A DNA stretch of 20,291 bases from Spartobacteria bacterium (GCA_021324035.1 JAJPJU010000152.1:1-20291), one strand, 5' to 3'; counted from the stretch's first letter, positions 1 through 8,465 are shown. Numbers and translations are program-made. Notes: generated from the sequence alone by a model not told the origin.

Positions 1-1
1 C

Positions 2-1846
2 TTTGTCGATCTGGTTGAGCGTTTACTGGCGCGGCCCGCCGCCACCAGCAAAAAATTCGAGGGCACCCTGCGCGATTTGCAGTTCACCGACATCATCCAA
101 CTCAAATGCATGAGCGGCGCCACGTCGGTGGTCGAATTCACCGGGCCGGATGGAGAAAAAGCGCGCGTGTTTTTCGAGAACGGACAGGTTCGACATGCCA
201 CCGCGCCGGGCCGGCAGGGGCTGGCCGCGTTCAATGAGATTGTCCGTTGGAAAGGCGGAACGATTTCAGAAGTAGCCGGCGCCGGATCGAGTCCGCAGAC
301 AATCGAGCTGGACTGGCAGCACTTGCTCATGGACGCGGTGCGGCAATCCGACGAACTACCGGGCGCAACGACAGAGCGACCAAAGGGTGCTGCGAAAAAA
401 CTGCTGGTCGTCGATGACAGTCTGATGCTGCTGAGTTTTGTAAAAGACGTCTTGTTGGACGCAGGGTACGACGTGATTTCGGCCTCGAGCGGTGAAGAAG
501 CGGTTCGCGTCGCCCAAACCGATCTCCCGGCGCTGGTTCTTCTTGATTTCATTCTACCGGACATGAAGGGCGACGAAGTTTGCCGGCGGCTGCTGGAGAA
601 TCCGGGCACAGCGGCAATTCCGGTAGTTTACATGTCGGGGTATGGCGCCGAACTTCAGGCAAGCCAGAGTCAGAATGCCAATGTTATTGGGTTCTTGAAT
701 AAACCTTTTACTTCGGATTTGCTTATAAAGACTGTAGAAACCCATATGCCGCGAAACCCCGACGAGCCCTCCTCACCCGAACCCCAACCGACACCGGAGG
801 AGCCAACTCGTCCTATCGAGGAATTTCCAGTTGAGGAGCAACCAGCTTATCAGGAAATGACCGAGGTTGGCCCGGAGGTTTCGCAAGCTCCCGAAACGCC
901 ATGGTGGACGCCCGCCCCAACGGCCCAAACCCATGAACCGGCCACGGCCTTCGAGGAGCCGGCTCATGAAACCAGGGTGTTCGAGGCGCCAGCTCATGAA
1001 ACCACGATGTTCGAACCGGCGGCCCAGGAAACGCAGGGTCCGGACGAGTCGGTCACCGGTGGAATGCTTTTTTGCGGCGACACGGGATTCTTTTCGTTGA
1101 ATCGCGCTCTTCAAGTTATCGCAAATCAAAAATTGACGGGAACGTTGCGGCTTTTTGGGGATAAAGCACCCGTTGATCTTCTCGTTCAAAGCGGACAAAT
1201 TCTTTTTGCGACATCGCGCGATCCGGAGCTGTACTTGCCGGAGGCGCCGGTAACCTTAAGCAATGTCGATCCAGATCGCATCGCGGCCGCCCGGGCCCAG
1301 CAACAGGAAACCGGTTGCCCGGTTTTCATCACCCTGATGCAGGAAAATTTGATTTCGCACGAACCTGCAATCCAGCTGGTGCAACATCACGGCCAAAAAC
1401 TTTTCGCCCAGCTATGGAGCGTGCCAATTGTCCGGTTTTCGTTTGAGCATGGCAACCTGCCTGATTTCGCGACGTTGTTGCCCGGCGATTCCGACGTCGA
1501 CCAATGGGCGCTGGCCACGTTGCGCTTCGTGCAATTCCCACAACTTGGAAGCCGCGCCTATTACGAGCCAACTTCAATTCCCGCTTACACCCGCGACGGA
1601 TTCGAACGGATCCAAAGTCTCCGGCTGACTGTCGCGGAGGCGCAGTTCGCGTCCCAGTTCAACGGTGTTCGGTCGGTTCAGCAGATCGCCAAGAATCTTC
1701 GACTCGATTTGAAGTTTGCCAGCGTGACACTTTTCCGGTTTCTCGCGCTCGAAATTGTTGAGTGCTGGTCTCCGACACCGGCCGCCGGTCAGGAGAAAAA
1801 AGGCATTTTTCAGAAACTCGGCAGCGCCATCGGCATCGGCGAGTAG
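2..1846 (+). CDS. PATAN (DUF4388)-receiver-PATAN signalling protein, 5' partial
   Basis: The reading frame is open to the left edge, so the true start lies upstream; the TTG at 77 is only internal. From the edge, the first PATAN/DUF4388 domain is visible (FEGTLRDLQFTDIIQ onward). A CheY-like receiver domain follows, with the acidic pair in LLVVDDS, phosphoacceptor Asp at nt 545-547 (LVLLDF), conserved Ser in YMSGYG and Lys in NKPF. A Pro/Glu-rich linker follows, containing a 10-residue tandem repeat (nt 923-1042). A second PATAN domain begins near nt 1063 (GMLFCGDTGFFSLNRALQ), and the C-terminal part is DUF4388-like helical sequence. Such proteins are thought to act as cytoplasmic phosphorelay outputs or scaffolds; no DNA-binding or enzymatic domain is visible. 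The next gene starts 27 nt downstream, so the two may be cotranscribed. Domain calls are confident, the cellular role is not. Confidence 0.88.
   Translation, partial: FVDLVERLLARPAATSKKFEGTLRDLQFTDIIQLKCMSGATSVVEFTGPDGEKARVFFENGQVRHATAPGRQGLAAFNEIVRWKGGTISEVAGAGSSPQTIELDWQHLLMDAVRQSDELPGATTERPKGAAKKLLVVDDSLMLLSFVKDVLLDAGYDVISASSGEEAVRVAQTDLPALVLLDFILPDMKGDEVCRRLLENPGTAAIPVVYMSGYGAELQASQSQNANVIGFLNKPFTSDLLIKTVETHMPRNPDEPSSPEPQPTPEEPTRPIEEFPVEEQPAYQEMTEVGPEVSQAPETPWWTPAPTAQTHEPATAFEEPAHETRVFEAPAHETTMFEPAAQETQGPDESVTGGMLFCGDTGFFSLNRALQVIANQKLTGTLRLFGDKAPVDLLVQSGQILFATSRDPELYLPEAPVTLSNVDPDRIAAARAQQQETGCPVFITLMQENLISHEPAIQLVQHHGQKLFAQLWSVPIVRFSFEHGNLPDFATLLPGDSDVDQWALATLRFVQFPQLGSRAYYEPTSIPAYTRDGFERIQSLRLTVAEAQFASQFNGVRSVQQIAKNLRLDLKFASVTLFRFLALEIVECWSPTPAAGQEKKGIFQKLGSAIGIGE
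923..1042 (+). repeat. 30-bp in-frame tandem repeat in the linker
   Basis: Four units of 30 bp (923-952, 953-982, 983-1012, 1013-1042) encode 10-residue repeats ending in an aromatic or similar residue. The two central units, EEPAHETRVF and EAPAHETTMF, are nearly identical in DNA as well as in protein; the outer two are diverged. This looks like a recent in-frame expansion of a flexible linker between the receiver and the second PATAN domain. Confidence 0.8.
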
Positions 1847-1873
1847 CGGGTTTCGCAGGGATTGTGGGGTTCG

Positions 1874-2560
1874 ATGAAGAAAACTCTGGTCGTCGATATC
1901 GGCGGCACGCATGTAAAGCTCATGATGCAGCGCAGCAAGCATCGCGTTTTCAACTCAGGCTCACGGATGAAGCCGAAAGAATTCGTCAAGCGATTGAAGC
2001 AAAACACGCGCGACTGGAAGTTCGATCAGATTTCCATCGGTTTTCCGGCGCCGATTCGTGACGGAAAAATCATTCGCAATCCCAAACATCTGGGCAAAGG
2101 CTGGCTCGGCTTCAATTTTCGCAAGTCGTTAGGCAAGCCGGTCCGGGTGATCAACGACGCCGCGATGCAGGCTTTGGGAAGTTATCGGGGCCGGCGAATG
2201 CTGTTCCTCGGCTTGGGAACCGGCCTCGGCTCGGCGTTGTTGCTGAAAAACCTGCTCTTCCCTCTCGAACTCGGCGACCTTCCCTATCGCGACTGCGAGA
2301 TCATCGAAAATTTTCTGGGCATTCCTGGCATCAAACGACTTGGGCTAAAACGCTGGAAACGCGAAGTAATCTATGCCGTCGCCCAACTGAAGAAATCGTT
2401 CATCGCCGATTACGTCGTGCTGGGCGGGGGCAACGTGCATCGTTTCAAACGCCTCCCGGGCGGAATCGAACGCGGCAAAAACGAAAATGCTTTTCTCGGA
2501 GGGTTGCGCCTTTGGGAAAAAAATCCGCGCACCGGCAAGCGAAAGTGGCAGGTCAAGTAA
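1874..2560 (+). CDS. ROK-family sugar kinase (polyphosphate-glucokinase-like)
   Basis: 228 residues. I chose the ATG at 1874, preceded by a GGGG stretch, rather than the in-frame TTG at 1862. Visible actin-fold ATPase motifs are the N-terminal phosphate-1 loop (VVDIGGTHVKL), the NDA catalytic region (VINDAAMQALGSY), the phosphate-2 loop (LGLGTGLGSALL), and a C-terminal adenosine motif (VVLGGGNVHRF). ROK glucokinases phosphorylate glucose using ATP, or polyphosphate in the PpgK branch. The protein is short for the family, and the Cys-rich zinc-binding motif of ROK proteins is absent; where PpgK-type enzymes have ELGH, this one has ELGD. The overall shape fits PpgK-like enzymes better than ROK repressors, since there is no HTH. 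Substrate and phosphate donor cannot be read from sequence. Confidence 0.8.
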   Translation: MKKTLVVDIGGTHVKLMMQRSKHRVFNSGSRMKPKEFVKRLKQNTRDWKFDQISIGFPAPIRDGKIIRNPKHLGKGWLGFNFRKSLGKPVRVINDAAMQALGSYRGRRMLFLGLGTGLGSALLLKNLLFPLELGDLPYRDCEIIENFLGIPGIKRLGLKRWKREVIYAVAQLKKSFIADYVVLGGGNVHRFKRLPGGIERGKNENAFLGGLRLWEKNPRTGKRKWQVK

Positions 2561-2757
2561 AGCGAACGCCGGTTTGGATCATTGACCCAACCGAGACCGC
2601 TGTTTGTCGCGACCGTTGCCTTTCGCAGGAGCGCTGGCCGGGAGCGAGTTAACGTCTTCGCGAAAATTCGAACTGGTGACCGCGTGACCGGTGACAATCG
2701 GCGGCAACCGAGTCGCGATTGCTTAAGTCGCCGCGGAATGATTAACCTGACAAAGCG

Positions 2758-3366
2758 TTGAACAACAAACTCGAGAGCGACAGCGCGAAGGCTGATTTCT
2801 GGTCGCAACGTTACGCCAGCGGACGAACCCCATGGCAGCTCGATCATGTTCCGGCCCGGCTCGAGACTTTCATTCCATCCCTTTCGCCGAAATCCAAGGT
2901 CCTCATTCCCGGATGCGGCCAGGATTACCGGACGATCGATGCTTTCTCGCATGCAGGTCATCGGGTGACTGCAATCGATTTTTCTCCAATTGCCGTGGCA
3001 TCAGCCAGAAAAGCTTTGGCGGGAATGGCCGATAACATCATCCTTGGCGATTTTTTCTCTCATGATTTTGAAAGCGCGCCATTCGACCTGATCTACGAGC
3101 GAACTTTTCTCTGCTCCCTGCCGCCGTCTCTTTGGAACAAGTACGCCGCTCGGGTCGCTCAACTCCTGCGACCAGACGGGAAACTCGCGGGCTTTTTCTT
3201 TTATGGGGAAGAATCGCAGCCTCCTCCCTATCCGTTGACTGAACAAAAGGCCGTAGAAATTTTTGGCGGTCGCTTCGAACTATACAAAAGCGAACCCGCT
3301 CTCGATTCCTTGCCGATCTTCGCCGGGAAAGAAAAATGGCAGGAGTGGCGACTTTCCGAACGTTGA
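2758..3366 (+). CDS. TPMT-like SAM-dependent methyltransferase
   Basis: 202 residues from a TTG start, the only plausible start after the in-frame stop at 2743; no strong Shine-Dalgarno is visible. The N-terminus has the thiopurine-methyltransferase-type segment FWSQRYASGRTPWQ. SAM-binding motif I follows (VLIPGCGQDY), with an acidic ribose-binding position in AIDFSP, then GDFFSHDF and the YERTFLCSLPP segment typical of this family. Members transfer methyl groups from SAM to small thiol, halide or related nucleophiles; the substrate here is unknown. It lies 54 nt before the peroxiredoxin on the same strand, so a shared transcript is possible. It could equally be annotated as a generic class I methyltransferase. 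Confidence 0.85.
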   Translation: MNNKLESDSAKADFWSQRYASGRTPWQLDHVPARLETFIPSLSPKSKVLIPGCGQDYRTIDAFSHAGHRVTAIDFSPIAVASARKALAGMADNIILGDFFSHDFESAPFDLIYERTFLCSLPPSLWNKYAARVAQLLRPDGKLAGFFFYGEESQPPPYPLTEQKAVEIFGGRFELYKSEPALDSLPIFAGKEKWQEWRLSER

Positions 3367-3407
3367 CTTTCCATCCCCGGATTGGAAGACTTCGTTCTAA
3401 ACCTAAC

Positions 3408-3415
3408 AAAGGAGG
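3408..3415 (+). promoter_or_regulatory. Strong Shine-Dalgarno of the peroxiredoxin gene
   Basis: AAAGGAGG lies 4 nt before the ATG at 3420. It is the strongest ribosome-binding site in the window and fixes the start, ruling out the longer open frame that begins at 3336. Confidence 0.85.
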
Positions 3416-3419
3416 CCAC

Positions 3420-4073
3420 ATGAAGATCGGCGAAACAGCACCTGATTTCGAAGCAGAAACAAGCGAGGGCCGGATCAAATTTCACGATTGGATCGGCAAC
3501 TCGTGGGCGGTTTTATTTTCACACCCAAAAGATTTCACTCCGGTGTGCACGACCGAGCTTGGCTACATGGCTCGCATCAAGCCCGAGTTCGACAAACGCA
3601 ACGTGAAGATCATGGGATTATCGGTCGATTCGACCGGCGATCACAAAGGCTGGGCCAAAGACATCGAAGAAACCCAGGGTCACGCGCCGAATTATCCAAT
3701 CATCGGCGATGCCGATTTCAAAGTCGCAAAGCTTTACGATATGTTGCCGGCCGACGTGTCCGGCGACGCGAAGAAGCGGACCCCGGCCGACAACGCAACT
3801 GTCCGCAACGTTTACGTCATTGGTCCGGACAAGAAAATTAAACTCGTTCTTGTTTATCCGATGACCACAGGCCGGAATTTCGACGAAGTTTTGCGCGTGA
3901 TCGATTCGCTCCAGTTAACCGCGAAACATCAGGTCGCCACTCCCGTGAATTGGAAACCCGGAGACGATGTGATCATTGCCGGTTCGGTTTCCAATGAGGA
4001 AGCGAAGAAACGATATCCGCAAGGTTGGAAGGAACCGAAGCCTTACATCCGGCTCGTTCCCCAACCTCAATAA
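3420..4073 (+). CDS. 1-Cys peroxiredoxin (Prx6 family)
   Basis: 217 residues, the usual Prx6-type length. The thioredoxin-fold AhpC/TSA domain carries the active-site segment FTPVCTTE with peroxidatic Cys43; the conserved Arg follows in TVRNVYVIGPD. I see no second cysteine, so there is no resolving Cys and the enzyme is 1-Cys. The C-terminal extension (VATPVNWKPGDDVIIAGSVS) is the Prx6-type dimerisation domain. It should reduce hydrogen peroxide or organic hydroperoxides in the cytoplasm, using an external thiol as reductant. The strong ribosome-binding site suggests high expression. No OxyR-type gene is nearby. Confidence 0.95.
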   Translation: MKIGETAPDFEAETSEGRIKFHDWIGNSWAVLFSHPKDFTPVCTTELGYMARIKPEFDKRNVKIMGLSVDSTGDHKGWAKDIEETQGHAPNYPIIGDADFKVAKLYDMLPADVSGDAKKRTPADNATVRNVYVIGPDKKIKLVLVYPMTTGRNFDEVLRVIDSLQLTAKHQVATPVNWKPGDDVIIAGSVSNEEAKKRYPQGWKEPKPYIRLVPQPQ

Positions 4074-4124
4074 CACTGCCTAACAAATTCGCGGCAGTTG
4101 TTCGGCCGACACACGTTTTCATCA

Positions 4125-4441
4125 TCACGAATACGCCAAATTCGTGGTCGCACCAAGACTCGCGGGATGATTCGGATTGCCCTCGATTTTGGTGGGTCGT
4201 CCTTCGTGACTGGTCACAAGCAATCCCTGACCGAATCCGCCAAATTGCGTCGCCGTCGCAAACCGAAGCGGTTTCCCCGGGACAATCTCTTCCGGTTGCT
4301 TCACGTAGGGGACGATCTCTCGATCGGCTGTTTGGTGCACGACGTGAATCCAGCGAGCGCAATCGATGCGCCGGTCAGCCGGAGGAACTCACGTCGACTC
4401 AACTCGACAGGCCATTCGCTCGCGCCCTCAAGAAACTCATC
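4125..4441 (-). pseudogene. Relic of ActB (TAT-variant molybdopterin oxidoreductase, alternative complex III)
   Basis: Two frames on the minus strand together match the N-terminal part of ActB. The first, 4441 to about 4319, reads GASEWP, then SRREFLRL, GASIALAGF, TSCTKQP: the unusual TAT-like signal followed by a Cys. The second, about 4322 to 4125, continues with REIVPYVKQPEEIVPGKP and HEGRPTKIEGNPNHPASLGA before a TGA stop. The shift near 4320 fits a one-base deletion. The sequence further upstream on this strand is broken by stops, and the large catalytic part is missing altogether. ActB is the Fe-S/molybdopterin-like subunit of the quinol-oxidising alternative complex III, so an intact copy probably exists elsewhere. 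This relic accounts for most of the gap between the peroxiredoxin and the next gene. Confidence 0.8.
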
Positions 4442-4584
4442 CCGTCGAGCGCCAGCCTCAACGGCCGCTTTGCATTAATTCAAAACCCGCCAGCTGGCTC
4501 GGCACGAACTATTTGTGGGGCATGGCGGTCGAATAATTGCCGCCTGCCGGAAGTCAAACTTTTACCCAAAAACAAAGGACAACT

Positions 4585-5010
4585 ATGAACGAAATTACGT
4601 TAACAAAAATATTGGCTGTGGCTTGTGGTTTGGGCCTGGCAACCGCATCGGCTCAAACTTCGACAACGGTCACGACTACCAGAGACCCTGCAACCGGGAC
4701 TGTCGTCACTGAGAAGACGACCACGGTCGACACGTCCGGAACAATTGCCGAATACAGGCCGGGAGGCGACTATTTCACATTGCGCGCGGGAACGACCGGC
4801 ACACCGGCGCGGTTTTATTACACGAACGATGCCCACGTCTTCGACCCCGAAGGCCACCCTCTAAGCTGGTCGGTGATGCGACCCGATATACCCGCAACGG
4901 TTTATTATGTGCGCGAAGGTGATCGGATGATTGTTCGCAAAGTTGTGTTGAGGAAACCGGTCGTCGTCGAGAAAACAACAACTACCACGACTACGACCGA
5001 AAGGCCGTAA
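4585..5010 (+). CDS. Small secreted Thr-rich protein of unknown function
   Basis: 141 residues from the ATG at 4585, with AAAGGA a few bases upstream. Residues 1-24 form a signal peptide ending ATASAQ, so the product is exported. A Thr/Val-rich segment follows, with repeated TTTV and VVTEKTTTVD motifs. A compact middle domain (about 50-120) contains YRPGGDYFTLRAG, FYYTNDAHVFDPEG and ATVYYVREGDRM. The C-terminus is a run of threonines ending TERP. I recognise the pattern as one common in Verrucomicrobiota exported proteins but know no function. It is a single-gene unit with its own terminator. The Thr-rich ends suggest flexible or possibly glycosylated regions, which is inference. Confidence 0.8.
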   Translation: MNEITLTKILAVACGLGLATASAQTSTTVTTTRDPATGTVVTEKTTTVDTSGTIAEYRPGGDYFTLRAGTTGTPARFYYTNDAHVFDPEGHPLSWSVMRPDIPATVYYVREGDRMIVRKVVLRKPVVVEKTTTTTTTTERP

Positions 5011-5037
5011 ACATAGCGATCGATATCGATCAATTCG

Positions 5038-5074
5038 AAGCGCTCGAGAAGAAATTCTCGGGCGCTTTTGTTTT
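5038..5074 (+). terminator. Rho-independent terminator
   Basis: A 13-bp stem (5038-5050 with 5055-5067, one G-T pair) around a GAAA tetraloop is followed by TTGTTTT. It sits 27 nt after the stop of the Thr-rich secreted protein gene and is the clearest intrinsic terminator in the window. Confidence 0.9.
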
Positions 5075-5272
5075 AATTCGCGTTCCCTGAAAATCTCGAA
5101 GGGAAATCATTGCTGTTTTGGTGCATCCACTGTTCAAAACCGCCCAAATATTCTACAAATTTACAAAGCATTTCTCGCCGAGGGGGTCCGCTCGTCGCAA
5201 AAAATGGCCGATAAATCCCAACCGGCGATAGGCTTCTCTCAGTCGCGTCGGTCAAAATGAGAGAGTGAGTAG

Positions 5273-6703
5273 ATGCAAACCAAGGTAACCGGGCGCACAA
5301 AGACACGCCCAACAACAACGCCCCGCGATCTTCGCGAAAGCGCAATCGCGCACTACCACCAATTGCTTGCGGCCGACGAAATGTTGTCGCCAGTGGTTTT
5401 CGAAAAACTGCGCGAGACCATGCGAACGAGCCGGTTACTCTACGGCGGACGACCGATCAGCGTCTCGCTGCGCCCGCATTTCTTGCACCGAAGGCAAGTC
5501 GAGGCATTAACCAAAGCGGCGGAGTCGATTGCGAGCGCTCTCGAAAAGATCGCAACTGCTGCGGTGAAATCTCCTTCTTTGATAAAACGACTCGGCCTGA
5601 CGGATATCGAACAGAAACTCGCGAGGGTTGATCCGGGATTTAGCGGCGCAGCGGTCACCACCCGGATGGACGGCTTCGTCCACGGAGAAGAGATCAAATT
5701 TGTCGAATATAACGCCGAGAACCCGTCGAGCCTTTCCGACCAGGAAGGATTAAACCGGCTGCTGTTCGAACTGCCGGCGATGTCGATTTTTGCCGAGCGA
5801 TATCGTCTAGAACAATTCTCGGCCACGGAAAGACTCCTCGAGACGCTGCTGGCGACGTATCGGGAATGGAAGGGTGGCGGCGTGCCGAACATCGCCATTC
5901 TCGATTGGAACAATCTTCCCACTTCCAATGAGTTCGTCCTGTTGCAAAATCATTTCACTGCGCGCGGTGTGCGTACGATCATCTGTTCGCCGGACGAATT
6001 AGAATACGCCGGTCGCAAGCTGCGCTGCGGAGATTGCGAGGTCGACCTTGTCTATAAGCGAGTCCTGATTCATGAATTCTTCAACCGTTACGATGAAACG
6101 CATCCGCTGGTGCGCGCTTATCTTAACCATGACGTTTGCCTGATAAATCCGTTCCGCTGCAAAATCCTGCACAAAAAGGCCAGCTTCGAACTTCTGACCG
6201 ATGAAGCGCATCGGAACTGGTTCAGCTCGAGCGAGAATGAAATGATTGCGCGTTCGATCCCCTGGACCCGGCGAGTGGCAGACCGCCGGACGACCTACCG
6301 GGGCCGCAGCGTTGAGCTGATGCATTTCGTTCGCCACAATCGGGCGCGTCTCGTTCTTAAACCGAATGACGATTATGGGGGGCGCGGAGTTTACCTCGGC
6401 CCTCATCTCGACGAACGCGCATGGGACGACGCCATCGCGATCGCGATCGCAAAAGATTATGTCGTTCAGGAAGCGGTAGACTTGTATGCGGAGGACTTCC
6501 CGATTTTTAACCACACCGAGTGGAAATTGCAGCCCATGTTTGTCGATACCAATCCCTTTTTGTTTGCCGGAAAGGTTTGCGGTGCAATGGTGCGCATCTC
6601 AAATTCGCCGATTGTTAATGTCACTTCCGGTGGCGGTGAAACCGGATTCTTCGTCATCCACGATGACGCGCGATGTGAAGCCGCGCCTTGCCGATTCACT
6701 TAA
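5273..6703 (+). CDS. Circularly permuted ATP-grasp family protein
   Basis: 476 residues from the ATG at 5273 (weak upstream GAGTGAG). Features resembling circularly permuted type-2 ATP-grasp / glutathionylspermidine-synthase-like proteins are GFVHGEEIKFVEYNAENPSS (about 130-155), an INPFRCKILHKKASFELL segment, LVLKPNDDYGGRGVYLG (nucleotide-binding loop), VVQEAVDLY, and NVTSGGGETGFF near the C-terminus. Such enzymes usually join a carboxylate to an amine or thiol with ATP; the substrate is not predictable here. The final residues and stop codon come from a dispersed repeat (6693-6734) also present at 9175-9216, so the native C-terminus may have been altered. The next gene, 149 nt downstream, is a permease. 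Confidence 0.78.
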   Translation: MQTKVTGRTKTRPTTTPRDLRESAIAHYHQLLAADEMLSPVVFEKLRETMRTSRLLYGGRPISVSLRPHFLHRRQVEALTKAAESIASALEKIATAAVKSPSLIKRLGLTDIEQKLARVDPGFSGAAVTTRMDGFVHGEEIKFVEYNAENPSSLSDQEGLNRLLFELPAMSIFAERYRLEQFSATERLLETLLATYREWKGGGVPNIAILDWNNLPTSNEFVLLQNHFTARGVRTIICSPDELEYAGRKLRCGDCEVDLVYKRVLIHEFFNRYDETHPLVRAYLNHDVCLINPFRCKILHKKASFELLTDEAHRNWFSSSENEMIARSIPWTRRVADRRTTYRGRSVELMHFVRHNRARLVLKPNDDYGGRGVYLGPHLDERAWDDAIAIAIAKDYVVQEAVDLYAEDFPIFNHTEWKLQPMFVDTNPFLFAGKVCGAMVRISNSPIVNVTSGGGETGFFVIHDDARCEAAPCRFT

Positions 6704-6734
6704 TATTTGAGGCGTTTTTGCATGTCCAATGTCC
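6693..6734. repeat. Dispersed 42-bp repeat, copy 1
   Basis: 38 of 42 positions match 9175-9216. It starts with GATTCACTTAATATTTGA and ends TGTCCAATGTCC. It contains, on the minus strand, the 16-bp core TCAAATATTAAGTGAA (6695-6710). It overlaps the last codons and stop of the ATP-grasp gene. Confidence 0.85.
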
Positions 6735-6852
6735 AAACAATCCCGCTGCAATACCTTTGCAATACCGCTGCACGTTTTGGAATGTTACAAAGCCCAAAAA
6801 AGGCTTTCCTTCTCCTACCGCGGCGGCGTGAAATACTAGGGCTACTCACGAG

Positions 6853-8115
6853 ATGCATGGCGTCCCTTCAGCAGCGACTTCGATTTTGCACCAAAAGCCG
6901 GCCATCCTGGCAATTTTTACCATCACTTATCTTGCGATCGCAATTGGGCACATCCCGGGGCTGAAACTTAATCGCGCGGGAATCGCCCTGCTGGGCGGGA
7001 TTGCCATGATGATTTTCGGGGGCGTTAGCACCGAACAGGTCATCTCTTATATCAATTGGCCGACGGTCTTTCTGCTTTTCGGATTTTTTGTCATTTCAGC
7101 GCAGCTTTGTCTGTCTGGATTTTACGACAAAGTCGCAACTGCGATCGCGGCGAGGCTGAGTCACCCCGGACAATTCCTTCTGGTGCTGATGGCTGCGACC
7201 GCCGGACTTTCCGCGGTTCTAAATCACGACATCGTTTGTTTTGTCTTCACTCCGATTGTGTGCGCGGCGCTCCTTCGCAAGCAGCTTAACCCTGTACCCT
7301 TTCTCGTGGCGTTGGCCATCGCCAGCAACATCGGAGCGGCGGCAACGATTATCGGCAATCCGCAGAACATGATGATCAGCCAGGTCGGGCGTTTGGATTT
7401 CGCCGGGTATCTGATCTGGTGCGCGATTCCGGCGCTGGTGGCTTTTGTGCTGAGTTATTTAATTGTTTGGCTCATGTCGCGGCAACGCCTCCAATATTTC
7501 TCCGATCCGGAAGTCAAGTCGAGGCAATCCACTCGTCCATACAATCGTCCCCACACGATCAAGGGTCTTATCATTTTGATGATCGTAATCGGATTGTTTT
7601 TCTCGCCGTTACCGAAGGAAATAATCGTCCTGGCTGCCGCCGGCATCCATCTCGCGAGTGCGAAGTTTCGTACGAATGACTTACTAAGCTTGGTAGACTG
7701 GCCAATTCTAGTTTTGTTCATGGGATTATTTGTAGTCACCGGCGCTTTCCAAGCGACGGGTTGCGGTGATCAAGCCGTGCAATGGCTGGCCCATGCTGGC
7801 TTTAATTTAAGCGCTCCGGCCAATCTCACCTTGATTACGGCAGCTCTCTCGAATTTGATCAATAACTCGGCGGCGGTGTTTTTGCTGGTAAAAGTCGTCA
7901 ACATATCGAATCACACGACTGCTTATGTTCTGGCGTTGGCCAACAGCTTCGGTGGAAGCCTCATCATTGTCGGCAGCGTCTCCAATATTATTGTCGTTCA
8001 ACAAGCGCGCGATATGGGCGTAAAGATTTCCTTTTCCGACTTCGCCCGACTCGGCGTTCCGACGACGCTAGCAGCTTTGGCCGGATTACTGACCTGGGTT
8101 TGGCTCGCGACGTAA
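6853..8115 (+). CDS. SLC13/ArsB-type anion or sodium-coupled permease
   Basis: 420 residues, almost entirely hydrophobic with about 10-12 transmembrane segments in two halves. Each half has the hairpin signature of the ion-transporter superfamily: ASNIGAAATIIGNPQN in the first and ALSNLINNSAAVFLL in the second, with NSFGGSLIIVGSVSNII following. Members include DASS dicarboxylate or sulfate carriers, ArsB and NhaD-like antiporters; nothing here fixes the substrate. The ATG at 6853 has only a weak ribosome-binding site, but the first membrane segment begins soon after it. No arsenic-resistance genes are nearby, so an ArsB role is not supported by context. Confidence 0.87.
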   Translation: MHGVPSAATSILHQKPAILAIFTITYLAIAIGHIPGLKLNRAGIALLGGIAMMIFGGVSTEQVISYINWPTVFLLFGFFVISAQLCLSGFYDKVATAIAARLSHPGQFLLVLMAATAGLSAVLNHDIVCFVFTPIVCAALLRKQLNPVPFLVALAIASNIGAAATIIGNPQNMMISQVGRLDFAGYLIWCAIPALVAFVLSYLIVWLMSRQRLQYFSDPEVKSRQSTRPYNRPHTIKGLIILMIVIGLFFSPLPKEIIVLAAAGIHLASAKFRTNDLLSLVDWPILVLFMGLFVVTGAFQATGCGDQAVQWLAHAGFNLSAPANLTLITAALSNLINNSAAVFLLVKVVNISNHTTAYVLALANSFGGSLIIVGSVSNIIVVQQARDMGVKISFSDFARLGVPTTLAALAGLLTWVWLAT

Positions 8116-8128
8116 ACAAGCAGCACAG

Positions 8129-8145
8129 GCTAATTTCAAATTAGC
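8129..8145. terminator. AT-rich hairpin between convergent genes
   Basis: GCTAATTT and AAATTAGC form a perfect inverted repeat around one base. It lies 14 nt after the permease stop and touches the stop codon of the convergent small gene. It lacks a T-run, so it is only a possible shared terminator. Confidence 0.35.
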
Positions 8146-8465
8146 TACGAAATAGATCGGGTTTGAGTGGGCGACCGCCGCCACGAACTGCGACCAATGG
8201 CGATGGCACCTAGAAATAGATAAAGGCAGATCAAACTAAACCAGAGGCACAGGCGGTAGACGCTCTGCTCGTGCAGTGGCTCTGAAAGAAGTTCCGAAAG
8301 CATCGCTACGGGTAGTAAAAAGAAAAACAAAACCGTGAAAGTACGGACAAAAGGAGAGTACCACGCGCCGACTCGACTGCGGAGAACGAAGGCGATAGTG
8401 CCAACGATTCCGCCGGCGATCCAACCAATCATGCTGGCGTGCTCAAAGAACTGATACCGATTCAT
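8145..8465 (-). CDS. Small membrane protein of unknown function
   Basis: 106 residues from the ATG at 8465; a GTG at 8480 would add five residues, but AGGTGG lies about 11 nt before the ATG. It has three likely membrane segments: MIGWIAGGIVGTIAFVL, FTVLFFFLLPVAMLSELL, and a third rich in Leu around LCLWFSLICLYLFLGAIAI. The C-terminus is basic and Ser-rich. I do not recognise a family. It is convergent with the permease and lies about 130 nt downstream of another small minus-strand gene. Confidence 0.55.
   Translation of the reverse strand: MNRYQFFEHASMIGWIAGGIVGTIAFVLRSRVGAWYSPFVRTFTVLFFFLLPVAMLSELLSEPLHEQSVYRLCLWFSLICLYLFLGAIAIGRSSWRRSPTQTRSIS

Noticed and set aside
773..1198. 141-codon minus-strand open frame inside the PATAN-receiver gene
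   Set aside because: Antisense to the Pro/Glu-rich linker; Arg-rich shadow composition and no domain.
2410..2961. 183-codon minus-strand open frame
   Set aside because: Runs antisense through the ends of the ROK and methyltransferase genes with no recognisable domain.
4075..4098. ACTGCC/GGCAGT hairpin after the peroxiredoxin
   Set aside because: Only 6 bp with a 12-nt loop and no T-run; too weak to call a terminator.
4025..4588. 187-codon plus-strand open frame
   Set aside because: Overlaps the peroxiredoxin end and is antisense to the ActB relic, which explains its sequence better.
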